64,000 nt of DNA from Rutpela maculata (lineage: Eukaryota; Arthropoda; Insecta; Coleoptera; Cerambycidae), in contig OW386290.2 in the NCBI GenBank assembly GCA_936432065.2, forward strand, positions 133,904,677 through 133,968,676. Reading direction: 5' to 3'. Below the pieces are notes generated by a model. That model was given only the letters and a program-made list of their open reading frames with translations. It had not been told where the DNA came from and did no database searches. The position numbers and the translations under genes are program-made. Positions 45,891 to 57,659 of the stretch are shown in pieces. Position 1 is the stretch's first letter; each line of letters starts with the position of its first letter.

Positions 45891-46835
45891 AAAGGCATCC
45901 ACCTCCTATAAATTAGGAAGCCGCCGCATAATATAGAAACTTTTCTTTGATGCATTTACTATCAAAGTTGCCAAAAATGAACGAAATTCGTTTCATATGA
46001 CATTATTCCGAAGTTAAAACCTCTAGTTACGTACTAGTATGTATGTATATTTATTTACATCTCTTATATAAATATTTTCCCAAACTATGTTTCAAATTTT
46101 GCCTTGTAACTTGAATTCAAGTCGATTGTGCAATAAAAAAATAAATATAGGACATGTGGTTCTAAAAATGTAGTTCTATTATTTAATTTTCTAAAACAGA
46201 ACGGTTGTTTTTCAAAAATAATCAAATTTGATACAAAAAGTTATCTACTGAAAATATTGCAAAATTTACGAGCTGTATAACGACGAAACAAACACTGTTT
46301 CTTTCAATAACCCGTTCGAACACAAATAATATCCAGGAAAGATTTCATTGACACTAATCATTGCCAACTATTTTAGTGAAAAATAGACTGGAATTAACCT
46401 CGCACCTTGACTGCTTCAGCAGGAATTTTGGCTTTTATTAAAATAGAATAGACTCTAAACAACATTTTACCTCCCAACAAGCTATGCAAATTCAAATAAC
46501 GTCCCTTTAAACGAAACCCTTTCTTATTATCACATGGTGTTATTTACCCTTTATACTCTACTTAACTTAATAGAAACTTTGGTCGGATCGTATTAAATAT
46601 TAAACGCTCAACCAAAAATAACGTTTGGGAAAAACACGCTTTAATGGAAAACTTTGGAAAACTTCGTCGGCCGAGGTTTATTTTTTAAGTCTATTAGATA
46701 ATTTATCGAAAAGTTAAATCGTTTCAGCGGCTTTGTTGAGATGTGGATCAGAAAAACGTTGTTATTTGTCACGAATTATTTGTAGAGAGTTGTTTATTGG
46801 CTTTTTGTGTCTCAAGTGTCATCCTACAAATTAAT
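45891..46835. promoter_or_regulatory. low-repeat stretch, candidate host sequence
   Basis: From about 46300 the sequence has mixed composition without matches to repeats in the window, including ATGCAAATTCAAATAACG (POU-like) and several TTTATTA sites. Function unknown; no frame. Confidence 0.25.
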
Positions 46836-47009
46836 TACCATTACCGATACCGATATTGATATCGGTATATCGGCCATATCGGTGTTGTGGCCGATATTGG
46901 ATTGTAATATCGGCGCGATATCGATGTCGGTCAAAAGATACTTTTCTTTTTAAATTTTTAAGGTTAAAAAGAAGTCAAAACGTAATAATATTAATATATA
47001 TTTAATTAT

Positions 47010-47250
47010 TTAATATTCAAAATTAAGTTTAGGTAAATTATGATGCAATAAAATTAGACTTTCTGCTCGATCTGGATTTAATCGACTTCCTGCAGATTGA
47101 TAAACGTAACCAGCTGAAGAAAATAATTGTTCGCTGTAAACGCCACTTGGTGGAGGTGCTAAATGCATTATGGCTGATTGATGCAGGAAGGGAAATATTT
47201 CTTTCTTGTTGGCTCGCCAAACTAAAGGATCTTCAGTTCTAGCAATCGGA
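47010..47250 (-). pseudogene. hAT transposase C-terminal (dimerisation) fragment
   Basis: Minus-strand reading: DPLVWRANKKEIFPFLHQSA, then LAPPPSGVYSEQLFSSAGYV and NPDRAESLILLHHNLPK. These correspond to the W...P.L...A......S....ER.FS..G......R....A..L..L..N signature of the hAT C-terminal domain, although the usual ER is EQ. Roughly 80 residues to the stop at 47010. In hAT proteins this region dimerises and completes the catalytic fold with the final Glu. Confidence 0.85.
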
Positions 47251-47375
47251 CGTAATTCTATGTATATTTAAATTTCATTTTCAGTTTTAATCAATAAATC
47301 ATTCTTTGTAAGCCCAAGCAGCTTAATTTATTTATTTTATTTCCCACACCCGTAAATTCTTCATGAGTGTGCCAC

Positions 47376-48370
47376 CAGAGCTGGGCAAATACTTTGAAAA
47401 AGTATTTAAATATTAAATACTAAATACTTTCAGAAAATTGAAAGTATTTAAATATTAAGTATTTTCAAAAGATAAAAGTATTTAAATAATAAATAACAAA
47501 AGTAATTAAATAGTTTAAACTTAGTATTTAAATACTTTCTGAATATTTAAATATTTTGATAACACTGAAATATTTTCAAGCATAGTTAAATGTAACAATA
47601 GCCTTTAATGGCTGAACTTCACCAAATTGTATTTTCAATTTTTGTAGAAATCAATAGACTTATTATCATTATCATTATTATTATTATTATATTAAATATT
47701 ATTTGATTATTTGAGGTGTCAGAATTTTAGGTTTAGTGACTTTCATGGACTTCTACAACACTATTTTAATACTTCTATACTTAATCAGTTCTAGTTGGGT
47801 ATTAGACTTTTACTTATCCGTAGAGCTAGTAGACCTTTGCGTCTTCTTCAAATACCCAAATAAGGCTATGGCACTAGAATACGACTATTCTGTTCAACTG
47901 TTCTCTGTCACAATCACAAAACACATTAACAGTTAACACTTATACTGTCTATGTCTGCTTTCAACCAACTTTCTGTGAATTAAGACGCAAATTACTGAAA
48001 ACTTAATGATGCAATGTATTTATTAACTACATAGTATAGTACACGTCTTGATTCTTAACGAGTATCTGCCTGTCTCCCTGATGTATTTGATTATATTTGT
48101 TGTATTTATTCAAATACTTTTGAGATTCAAATACTTATTCAAATATTTCTGAAAGTATTTAAATACTGTCAAAAAAGAATTTAAATACTTTTTTGAAAGT
48201 ATTTAAATACTTCCCATTTAATTAATAGTTAAGTATTTATAAAGTAGTAAATACTTCAGATAAAGTATTTGCAAGTATAAATACAAATACTTGCTGCAAG
48301 AAGTATTTAAATACTTTCTAGTATTTAAATACTTATGAGGTATTTGTAAGTACATATTTGCCCAGCTCTG
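47376..48370. mobile_element. hAT MITE with AAGTATTTAAATACTT arrays
   Basis: Termini CAGAGCTGGGCAAATA and exact complement TATTTGCCCAGCTCTG; flanks TGTGCCAC (47368-47375) and TTTACCAC (48371-48378) agree at 6 of 8. Both arms are packed with the palindrome AAGTATTTAAATACTT. The centre is non-coding. Breaks the hAT transposase remnant. Confidence 0.85.
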
Positions 48371-48371
48371 T

Positions 48372-48700
48372 TTACCACAAAGCATCTTCAAAGAAACATT
48401 TCTTAAATCTAGGATCCAATGATGTTGCAAAAACGAGAACATTTTTAGTAAAAAATTCCTTAAATCGCTTATTCAAATTAATTTTAAGCTCATCTTTCAT
48501 TGTTTGGACTCCAGAAAAATTAACATCAGCTTTACTTAGATAATTCGAAAGAGCTTTAATCAGTGGTATTATTTCAGATATGGATGTATTCGACATAGCG
48601 GCAACTTTTGTAATTTCTTCAAAGGGTTTTAATATGTTTAGTAAGTGTTTTGCTAGTTTCCATTGGTAAAATGTCATGGTCTTTTTATTGACTGCAGAAT
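48372..48700 (-). pseudogene. hAT transposase middle fragment
   Basis: Minus-strand frame with KHLLNILKPFEEITKVAA, SISEIIPLIKALSNYL and FATSLDPRFKKCFF. This is the ZBED/hAT region before the C-terminal domain (LL.PF...T......SISE..P....L; LDPR.K). The frame is cut by the MITE at 48370. It joins with the 47010-47250 fragment into one dead gene. Confidence 0.85.
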
Positions 48701-49180
48701 CTTTATGAAAGATAAAAATAGTTTGTTATTATGTATGCAGGTCCAAATATCAGTGGTTAAAGAAATTTTTATATTTTTATTGTTTTCTAAAGTCGGCATC
48801 TATTAACTATGAGACTAACGTCATAGAAATTCGACAAACTACCTGTTTCACAAATAAAAACCGTCATTTTCCCAAAGAAATTACCTCTAGCTAAAAATGT
48901 ATTATTAAACAAAATAGGTACCTATCTTCCGTCCCCATTTCAGGAATAGCCGTCACGTCGTACTAAAAGTCCGCTTTGTTCTACTTCTGTCAAGGGAGGA
49001 TAAACAACAAAAATAATATTGAGCAAAATGTACTTTAATTTTTTATAGCAAATTTTCAGATTTTAGAAATAAGAGTTGGGGTAATCTAAGGCCATTAATT
49101 GGCCGATATCGATAATCGGCCATGTAAATATCGGCCGATTATCCGTATCGGTCTAAAAAATTATATCGGTCGATCCCCAT
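48701..49180. other. 5' part of hAT remnant 1, decayed
   Basis: No catalytic N-terminal block was recognised; ends in GATATCGG-type motifs. Confidence 0.35.
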
Positions 49181-49797
49181 TAGGAATTATTGTGAGGTAC
49201 TTAATATACCACTTAGTAGTCTCAATACAAAGGCAGATCTTCAGTGGGGATCAATGAAAATTTGTATTTTTTTTTTCGAATATCTCGAGAAAAATGTCGA
49301 GATCTTATTGAAAATTGAAATTCCCGTCAATTTAAAATTGTCACGTCCATTTCCGCTAAAAGTTACGACTTATGACCTTTTTTCGTCCCCTTGAGAAAAT
49401 CGAATTTCTACGTTCTCATTTTTCAATTTACTCAAAAAATGGTATTCTATGTCAAAAATACGCTATATGTAAAATTTAAACTATTATTAAATTTCCATTA
49501 GTTTCAGCATTAAAGGTGTGGTAAAAAATTACCAAAAAGTGCATGGAAATTCAAAGTTGTTAAATAACTATAATCAGAGTTCGGACAGAAGATCTACATT
49601 CCAGGGACGGCTTTGATGCATATACAGGGTGTTTTGGTAAGCGATGCCGACTGAACAGAGGTCATTTGGCATCTACATGATCAAAATATGCCTATATGAA
49701 AAATGCTGCGGTTTTTTTTAAAAGGCCGATTTTGACCTGTTCTTTTAATCTCCATTTTTCATCGTTTACGTAATTATTACGCCTAAGCAGGGTTTAG
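49181..49797. other. decayed repeat-like spacer
   Basis: Holds ATACAGGGTGTTTTGGTAAG at 49621, which looks like a TA-CAGGGTG mariner-type terminus with no partner found. Confidence 0.3.
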
Positions 49798-51260
49798 CTG
49801 ATTTAAATCATTTGATTAAAATCACGAATAAAATCATGATTTTAATCAAGCGATTTTTATTTTAAAATATCGTGATTTTTTCTTTCCAAATTTAAATGTT
49901 ATAAAGAAAAACTTTATTAGGAAAATTTTTTATTTGCAAAAATAAAACTTTAAAAAGCTTTTAATTTAAAGGCGTAAAACACTAACTTGACAAAACATCT
50001 GGTCATATAAAAATGAAAACATATATTTTTTTAAAACAATACAAAACAAGACATTAAAGTCTTATAACGTTTAAAGATAAATACTAATTTAGATGTTTTT
50101 TCATTGCCCAATCTATTCCTAATATCTGAAGGAACAAGTCCATATGAAGAAAACATTCTTTCCACGCCTGTGGAAGCAACGGCACACAGAAAGGGAATTA
50201 TCAGATCCAGTACTTTGTTAATTGGTGGAATATCTTTCCGCGAACATTGCTTCTTGGAACGGATTGGATTTAGCTACCAACTTAATTATTAAAGATAATA
50301 ATCCTGTGCCAGAAAAATGTTGGGAAACTATATCTAAAAGCAGCATTTTTTTCGTCTTTCGACAGTGGGTATTTGTTTTTATTTCTGATAGGATCCAGCA
50401 AATATGCCAAACAGTGAAATGGTGTTAAAGCTTGATCATATCTTCTTTCAAATATCTGGCATTACTATAAATGTCTGTCCTTATCTTTAAAACTGCACTC
50501 GATTTTTTCCATTCCTCAACTTCAAGCACCTTTCTGCTATATTCTGTCAAGTGTCACAGAAATTGGTTTCAGCAATTTTAAAAAGTCTTCGGACATTCTT
50601 TTAATTTGAATATTCAACATCTTCAAAAATCATTGGATCAATGTCATCTTGGTGTTCTTCACATATTTGCAACAACTTGGGCCATTCAGTGACATGAACC
50701 TCAAGGCAGTCCGAAAATGTATTCCATCTAACCTCTTCTAATTTCTTGCCCCCCTTTTCTTTGTACCAAGCAATTGGCAAGTGTGTATAGCGAGAATGTT
50801 TTTACTTTTGTAACTTCCAAATCTTTGGAAAGCAAATTCAGTATATGGGCAGAACACCCGTATGTTAATAATGAGGTAATCCAAGGCGTCGGAATTTTTT
50901 CCCTCATATTGTTCGTGTTTTCCGCATTATCTGTTACCAAACTAGTAACTTTACAGTTATACTCATTTTTGCAATTATTTATTAAATCGATGACCAAGTT
51001 TGCAAGATCCCCAGTGTGTGGATGCCCTGATATATCTATACTTTCCAGAAGAAAACTGTTTCCATTTTCTAGTTTCAAAACTGCAAATATCGGTTCATCA
51101 TGAACATTTGACCAACCATCAAGCACTTTGATTTCTCCTCTTCAAATATTCCATTTTCATTTAAAGGGGTTGATGATAACTGAAACCTAGAAGGAGGGAC
51201 ATACCCTGGCCTTATGTCAATGTCAATCGCTTTTCGAACTGACTGAATTTAAATAAATGA
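49798..51260 (-). mobile_element. hAT element remnant 2
   Basis: Left terminus CAGGGTTTAGCTGATTTAAA, with GATTTAAATCA and ATCATGATTTTAATC palindromes in the first 90 bp, typical of hAT subterminal repeats. Transposase fragments follow on the minus strand. The matching right terminus was not found before 51.5 kb, so the element is probably truncated there. Confidence 0.7.
50100..51258 (-). pseudogene. hAT transposase, broken
   Basis: N-terminal block SVRKAIDIDIRPGYVPPSRF (near 51230), then MLDGWSNVHDEPIFAVLKLE with the family's first catalytic Asp region. LVTDNAENTNNMREKI carries the second Asp and YGCSAHILNLL the conserved C..H (50830-50900). C-terminal VASTGVERMFSSYGLV and DIRNRLGNEK (50110-50190) supply the Glu of the triad and the dimerisation core. 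Frameshifts separate the blocks. The longest intact piece is 132 codons, against about 600 aa in family members. Confidence 0.88.
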
Positions 51261-51838
51261 TGATATTTTCAATATATTTTTTTGCATTAAAATGCAAGGA
51301 ATTCTATCATGTAATTCAATACTTGGTCAGTATTAGCTAGAAGAGTAGTTGTTTTGATTGTTTCTCCAATAATGCGTGTTTTAAAATGTTTACCTAACTA
51401 GTATATAACGTGACCAGATTGAGGTACCAATAACAGAAAGTAGGTAATTTTATTTTTCATATTAAATAAAAAAGTTGTGATTTGCTTAATATCTAAATAA
51501 TATTTTTTAATCGTGATGATAGTAAATAAATAAAAAATGATTAATTGTAAAAATACCTAATTAATTAAATATTTTAAAATTTGTGTTCAGATATATTTTA
51601 AACATATATTACAAACTTATACTCTTCGCAGACAGCAGACTTATTGCCCCTTTTGTATAATTGTTGCACATTAGAATAATACTGTTCTTAGTTTCTTAAA
51701 AATAATCTTGCTTTTGTCTTATAAAGTAAGATTTCTTCCAACAACACCTAAGAGCGGCTACAAATCATTCAATCGGAGATATAGGACATATATTACTCCT
51801 ATGTTTTAATTTACAAATAGCCTAAATTTGTTATTTCA
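51261..51838. other. spacer, nothing recognised
   Basis: AT-rich, including a GTTTTAATCGTGATGATAG-like region near 51510 that may be the eroded other end of hAT remnant 2. Confidence 0.3.
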
Positions 51839-51844
51839 ATTTCG

Positions 51845-51960
51845 TAATCTCCCGACGATGACGACTGTGTTGGCGAAACGTCTGTTAATATAATTAACAG
51901 TATTTTGGTGTTTATAGAAACTACTTTAGTCCTAGTGTCACATTAAAAGTAGCAACCCTC
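51845..51960 (+). ncRNA. second hammerhead-like repeat copy
   Basis: CCGACGATGACGAC...GTTGGCGAAACGTCTGTTA at 51851-51887 parallels the 20.65-kb monomer (CTGATGACGCCAAC...GTTGGCGAAACTCGTGTTA). It also shares downstream order (ACAGTATT, GTGTTTATAGAAACTACTTTAGT versus GTTTTAACATTTGTGGAAACGACTTCATTG). The core is eroded (CCGACGA instead of CTGATGA). Single unit, no tandem neighbour. Confidence 0.45.
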
Positions 51961-52725
51961 TTTAGATCCATTTTTTAAGTTAAAATATCCTGTAACATTT
52001 TTCTTGGTAATCTTTTTAAAATAATCTTAGAGATGGCCTTCATATTATAAGAAAAAGCTGATTTTCATGCTCCTAATTAACAAGATATAGATAAATCAGT
52101 TTTAAGGGCCGACTTGGGGGCTCTTAGTTCTTTTAGGAAACTATAAGTACCGAACATAACCTTTTACGTAATTTTGAAGCAGACTCAGCACTACAGCAAT
52201 TTAAAAACCGTTTTGGAATTCAGAAGATGGTCAAATTAATTTCGGTAAGATCCACACAAAAATAAACTTAATCACAAACCTCCACGAGGCATTTCTCGCA
52301 TCATCGCAACAGCGACACAATAAAAGTAAGATTGACGTTCTTCCCTAACGAAATGAAATCAATCTTGTATCCTCTGACCTTAAATCTTAAATAGTCGCCA
52401 ATCGAGAACAACGTTAGATAGCGGAGTGGCCAATCAGTTTAATCCCTGGAACAATAAAATGGCTATTACTCAACGTATTAACGTCGTATAGTGGCTGTAA
52501 GTAACATCAATTGCCATGAGAAAATTTATCGACTCCTAGGGGTGTTTTATATGCCGCAAGAAGCGAGCGCAGTAGGAAGTGATGTTAGATGGGAATTGTT
52601 GGAATGAAAATCGTCTTTGTAAAGTTGTTTTTGTCGTTTTAGTTCTGCTACACGGTATATACATAACACAAATTTTTACAAATAATGCAACTTCCCAACG
52701 AATTTTTCAGAAATAGTAAAAAAGA
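51961..52725. promoter_or_regulatory. low-repeat stretch, candidate host sequence
   Basis: About 52240-52600 is of mixed composition without window-internal repeats (CTCGCATCATCGCAACAGC, CTATTACTCAACGTATTAAC). No frame. Could be unique or regulatory DNA. Confidence 0.25.
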
Positions 52726-53183
52726 TGAACAAAAGGTCTAGCGGCCCCAAAGGGGTATTTCCAAAATAACTTGTGTTATGACATCCACGAGTAATAAAGT
52801 TACCGATCTTCCTGCGTTCGTGAGATAATTGACCATATATAGATGCTAGAGTGGGTATTATTGAAAATTATTTTATTCAAAAACTATTGCAGCTAAACTA
52901 ATAAACTGAAAACTCTTTGTTAGATAATACATTGTTCTGTATTATATATTTTTTGTAGAATTTTCCAACTATATTTACTATTTAAAAAAAAATCTCATTT
53001 TTTTTTCTTCACAGTTCACACAGAGGTAAAATCACAGAAAAAATATATAATGTGGCTTACTATTTCTATTATGAATTACAGTTACTATTTACGTTAAGAA
53101 CAAGAAAGGAACAGTCTAGATAAAAATAAAGTCTAAGAAAATATTATTTATTATGATACAAATTATTAATTATTACAATATAA

Positions 53184-53420
53184 TTAATCTTCGTCGCTCT
53201 CCTCACGAATAACTACGTGAATATTTTCTGATGTAAATATATTAGGTAAAACTTCTGCTGGACGTACTATGCAGGAAAGATATCGGACATGAGAGAAGTA
53301 ATATACGGCTGCGGCTATATGTAAACAGCATCCTACCGTTCTTATTTCATTGGGATAGTCGCAGAAATATCGGCGTATGCTTTGAATTGTCGTTCCATTA
53401 GGTACATAATCAATGTAAAT
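53184..53420 (-). pseudogene. SWIM-like zinc-finger C terminus of a transposon protein
   Basis: Minus-strand reading ends IREESDED. It contains YFCDYPNEIRTVGCCLHIAA followed by VYYFSHVRYLS and VRPAEVLPNIF. The C-x(n)-GCC-x-H arrangement after an RTVG turn matches SWIM-domain C termini seen in transposon-derived arthropod and cnidarian proteins, but the second Cys of the first CxC is Tyr here. The N-terminal part is absent. A more damaged inverted copy lies at about 53970-54170. Confidence 0.6.
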
Positions 53421-53969
53421 GTGGTAAGTTTTACTGTTGCCTTGATCTTACTTCTAGTTTTAATTGAGTGCGACTTTAACAAAAGTAATCTCATCTAATG
53501 TCTGTTTGATATCATTGAACTTATGTTGATTTTATTTTTAGTCTATTCCCAGATTTTTTAAAAAATTTATCAACATATCAGTATCATCTTACGTAATTAC
53601 AACTGACTGACATCTGTATTTCCATTATTAAGTTAATTTCAATAATTTACTATCAAGGGAACAATTTTGTCAACTAAAAGTCTCCAGACTCTGAAGACGT
53701 TTATCTTTCAGTCCTAATTACCTATCAGGCATAAAGCTGGAAAGTATCGTATTCGATGTAAAATTTTCTGCTGACTCCGAATCCGGAGGGCGCAGAATTT
53801 CCCCTTATTTCGGAAATCGTGAATAAATCAATTTTTAAGGTATAACTTGCGTTTTCCCCCCACAAAAGATAAGCTAAAAATCCATTCTTTTTTTAATTGC
53901 AGCTCACAGTGAATTTAAAGCAACAGTGTAATCAAAACACATCTAATATTTATAGAAAAGCCGCGCCCA

Positions 53970-54170
53970 ACATATTAAAACTGGAAGTAAGATTAAGGCA
54001 TATCAACAGTAAAAGTTACGACACTTACATTGATTATATTTACCTAATAGAACGACAATTCAAAGCATACGCCGATATTGCTGCGATTGTCACAATGACA
54101 TAAGAACGGTAGGATGTTGTTCACATATAGCCGCAGTCGTATATTACTTATGCACTTTTTGGTGATAATA
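53970..54170 (+). pseudogene. inverted, degraded copy of the SWIM-like fragment
   Basis: The plus strand repeats ACGACAATTCAAAGCATACGC and GAACGGTAGGATGTTGTTCA, which match the minus-strand fragment. A stop codon interrupts after AIVTMT, so it is non-functional. Confidence 0.65.
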
Positions 54171-54554
54171 CTAGACATAGTTAAGCTACATTATAAATTG
54201 TTTCTGTGGTTGTACGTTTGCGTGAACTACGAAAAAAAAAATTTTTAATTTTTTTAAATAGTAAATATAATTGAAAAATTCTACAAAAAATATTTTATAT
54301 AGAACAATGAGTTTTCGTTTTATTAGTTTAGCTGCAATAGTTTTTGAATAAAACAATTTCCAATAATACCCGCTCTAGCCTATATATGGTGAATTATCTC
54401 AAGAACGCAGGAAGATCGGAGGCTGAATTTGTGTCAATGGTAACTTTATTACTCACCGGTGTCATAACACGTTATTTTGAAAATACCTTCTGGGGCCTAT
54501 CTTAACCTGCTAGACCCTTTATCTTAAGTAAGTAGCGTATGGGAGACTTATGGC

Positions 54555-54722
54555 TATTTTCGTTTATCACTAATTATAAACATTCTTTGTAGCTTTCCGT
54601 AATTAAATGACATACTCGTTGAATATTTGTTTTTAGTTCATCAAAATTTGCCTCATAGAAAAAGTCAATTGGTGTAAAATCTGGCGGCTTTTGCGACCAC
54701 CGTCTTGTCTTCCATGACAATT
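54555..54722 (-). pseudogene. mariner-like transposase C-terminal fragment
   Basis: Minus-strand reading WSQKPPDFTPIDFFYEANFD, then ELKTNIQRVCHLITESYKEC and a stop. It matches the third catalytic motif (xPDxTPxD) and tail of IS630/Tc1/mariner transposases. Confidence 0.75.
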
Positions 54723-55021
54723 CTATAGGGGAACTTTCAAATATTCAAATATTTTATTGGAAACTTTCATTTTTATCAAATTTCGTTGCAGAAAGTTTCA
54801 AATGGAAAGTTTCCTTTACCCATCTCTAGAATCTCCATGGAAGACTGTGGTCGCCACAGTCGACAGATTTCACACCAATTGACTTCGTTCCGAAAACTTT
54901 TATATGGAAAGTTTCCTTCACCCCTCTCTGATTTTTATCAAAACTTCGTTCCGGAAACTCTCGAAAATTTCCTGGGAACTTTCATTGGAAAGTTTCCTTT
55001 GCCCATCTCTGCAAAATTCTA
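54723..55021. mobile_element. hAT-MITE-like pieces in an inverted transposase fragment
   Basis: GGAAAGTTTCCTT...CCCATCTCT occurs three times (54805, 54907, 54992). The complement begins AGAGATGGG, a common hAT MITE terminus. Between them, CAGATTTCACACCAATTGAC at 54865 is an inverted copy of the transposase fragment at 54.65 kb. Confidence 0.5.
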
Positions 55022-56073
55022 ACGTGTAACAGCATATTTTTTAATCTAAATCTTACCGTAAAATATTTCCCTTCCGGCTGCTGACGCCAACTTTCACACA
55101 GACTTTATATGTAATGAGCTTGGAAAAGTCACCGGAAGACACTCTTTCAGGCGTTTTGGGCATTCTGACATAATCAAAATGGCCGCCAAGGCGCGACACT
55201 TGATTTCTGTATGTTAAAGTATCTCAGTAACCAGTGCCAGTCGTCGAATTTTAATTTCCTTGGTTTCATTTTAAAGCTAATAAAACGTACTTTCAGAAAG
55301 AAATGCCGTTTTTAGCTTCGGTATGACCGTTTGCATTCTATTAAGAGGACACAGAGTAAAAGAAGGCGAAGAAGTTATAAAACAAATAATTTTTAAGTTT
55401 ACATATAACTTTTTTTTCTTTCTTGGGTATGATGAAGTGACATTTTTATGGGAATTAAAAATATGTCATAATATATGGTATTAGTTCTTGATTTTTTCTC
55501 CATCGTCATATCAGAATTTGTCGATGAAACATGCTCATAAACTCCATTTTTCTTCTTCCATACGAAGCACTGTCTTATGTGGTGCAAGAGGACATTACTT
55601 GCGGGTGGTACATTTCCAATTTACGTATTGAACTAACTGAAGATAATCCATCTCTGCGGACCAAAATGGAGAAAAGAAATTGTAGCCTTACGGCATAGCA
55701 AACAGCATGTTAGATACTCTTCGAAGGCTTCGTCAACTTCTCTGAAACATATCAATGTTTTCCAGGCCCCGATTACCCAACACCTTCAAAACTGGACAAT
55801 ATATCTGCCCCCGTAAAGACATGAAAAAAACTGAGGTAGATTGGAAATACCAGGGGGGATGTTTTTGTTCATTTCATGGATTGGTGGATACTGAAGGTGT
55901 TTGCCGATCCCATATTTAATTCAAAACTATTTAATAACCTTCAGTTGGGGAAAGGCGTACATTGAAATAACTGCCTACAGTTTTGATGTTAATCTTAAAG
56001 TGTCTAGTACTACTAGCACGCGAAGCATAAATGAGGAGACAAGCATCAGCTTCTGTTATATATTGACATTTGA
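55022..56073. other. spacer, nothing recognised
   Basis: Mixed-composition sequence with AAAATGGCCGCCAAGGCGC at about 55180. A 62-codon minus frame at 55931-56119 overlaps the start of the LINE fragment. Confidence 0.3.
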
Positions 56074-56545
56074 TTAATTGCTGTTGGTGTCGATTTGCAG
56101 TTTCGGAATACACTGACATGGACTGAATAAATTGTTGTTTTCTAAAAATTCCACTATTTGTGTTTTTAAAAGAGACTCAAAAATTTTGAAGAAAATAGGT
56201 ACCAAATATATCGGTCTGTAATTTGGTGGGTCTTCATAGGACTTTTCTTGAAAATAGGAACTACTCTTGTTATTTTTAAGCAATTTGGAAAATACATTGA
56301 CTTTTATACATAGATATATTAGTTTAGTCGTTGGGATACATATTAAGTTTACCAAAGTTTTCACAATTTTGACTGAAATGACATAATGATCGTTGCTCTT
56401 GCTATTTTTTAAATTGCGTATGCTCGCTCTTACTTCACTATAGGTAACATCTCTGAATTTGAATACGGATTTATCATTTATTTTAATGCAGTCTATTGGG
56501 TCTTTATTTACTTCTGGGACACTCTTGATTACCTCGTCAGCTATA
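56074..56545 (-). pseudogene. LINE reverse transcriptase N-terminal fragment
   Basis: Minus strand: FRDVTYSEVRASIRNLKNSK, then PPNYRPIYLVPIFFKIFESL and QIVEFLENNNLFS. This is the start of the RT palm/fingers (NYRPISLxPxxSKIFE). Frame breaks at both ends; no catalytic FADD. Different from the 57.7-kb fragment. Confidence 0.82.
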
Positions 56546-57035
56546 TGTATTTATAAAAAAAATTATTAAATATTTTTAGTTATCTAAAATCAAATATTAA
56601 TCACACAAAAAATAAAAAAAAAAATCCTCAACTAAAAGTAAAAAAATATTTTTGTTGTTATGCATGTGAAATATAAAGGGAAATATATCACGCCAAAACA
56701 GTTTATCCCACACATCAATATTAACCTCAAAAACCTGCTATTAAATTTTTGGGGTTGCGAAATGTACACTGACATAACTCGGCGATTTAGTTGACCCTGA
56801 CTATTTTACGAAAATAGTTCAAACTTATCTCAAGAGAACAATTCATACACTTCATTTGTTTTAATTTACCCTTCCGCGCTAGTTTTTGTGTCACCAAAAA
56901 CTTAGTAAGAAAATGAAAAAAGCATTAGATTTTAGTTTTCTAAACTCCCTTTTGTAATATGAAAACTAAGAAACTTGTTTTATTCTCGTTCTTGTTTCTT
57001 GGTAATCTATTTTACATTAAACCCTAAACGAAATT
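56546..57035. other. spacer, nothing recognised
   Basis: AT-rich with poly-A runs. Confidence 0.35.
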
Positions 57036-57625
57036 GTACTGGCAGCGTTGAGTACGAAATTTACAGAAACCATTAACTTTAAAGAGAAAATGCCTCGCTG
57101 ACTAATGCCGGACGAAGCACACCACTCAAAAACACGGACGACGGATTTTACCTTCGCCCTAAATTTACACCTGATTAATGAAGCCGAAATAAAAGCCCTA
57201 ATCTATCTTTAGAAAGTGCAGTGTCCATTTTTTATTAATAAATCTGGCCCTAAACGGCGCGTAATTAATCGGCATGATAGACGTGGCTTACGCTGGGTGT
57301 TAATATTTAATGCCTCTGATGAAAAGCGCTGTGGACCCACGGAAAATTCTGCGCGCTCCCAGACAGAAATTAATGATGTTACCGACTATCAATCAAAGGG
57401 ACCCGCTGAAACGCCGCATTCTAATGTCGAAACCACTTTCTGCTTTCTGCCATCTGCCCATCATAATCTGAAGACGCTGAGCGGCGTAGGCCGTTGCATT
57501 AATATTCATCCTGTGTCCCTCGGTTATTTATCCGTGACGTAATTTAATTTACAGTAATTTGGCTGAGCCCAATGCATTTATTTGCGGCCGAACACTTGAA
57601 TTCCTCTGTTAATAACGTGAAGTAC
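57036..57625. promoter_or_regulatory. non-repetitive GC-richer island, candidate enhancer
   Basis: About 590 bp of noticeably higher GC and complexity, with no match to repeats in the window. Rich in homeodomain-type sites: CTGATTAATGAAGCCG, GCGTAATTAATCGGC, TGCATTAATATTCATCC and TTTATTTGCGGCCG. A 108-codon plus frame (57216-57542) crosses it; its composition and lack of motifs argue against a gene, but a lineage-specific exon cannot be excluded. Confidence 0.4.
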
Positions 57626-57659
57626 TGAAATCATCAGGGTTGGCCTTATTTAAATCAAG

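Larger units (their letters stand above)
46836..49180 (-). mobile_element. hAT element remnant 1
   Basis: Both ends carry clustered short inverted GATATCGG / CCGATATC motifs (46845-46930 and 49100-49170), the right end reading ATATCGGTCGATCCCC. Between them is a split hAT transposase on the minus strand. A hAT MITE (47376-48370) sits inside. An exact 8-bp target duplication was not found, and the left end is eroded. Confidence 0.65.
52730..54530. mobile_element. 1.8-kb inverted-repeat element with SWIM-like fragments
   Basis: Left block AAAGGTCTAGCGGCCCCAAA through CTTCCTGCGTTCGTGAGATA and AAAACTATTGCAGCTAAACT is repeated in reverse complement at 54240-54525. An inner pair (53290-53460 versus 53970-54120) is also inverted and includes a protein fragment. 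The outer arms are ~280 bp and about 85-90% alike by eye. Target duplication unclear. Confidence 0.75.

Noticed and set aside
57216..57542. 108-codon plus-strand frame as an exon
   Set aside because: No recognisable domain, and the frame overlaps homeodomain-type site clusters; better read as non-coding unique DNA, though not excluded.
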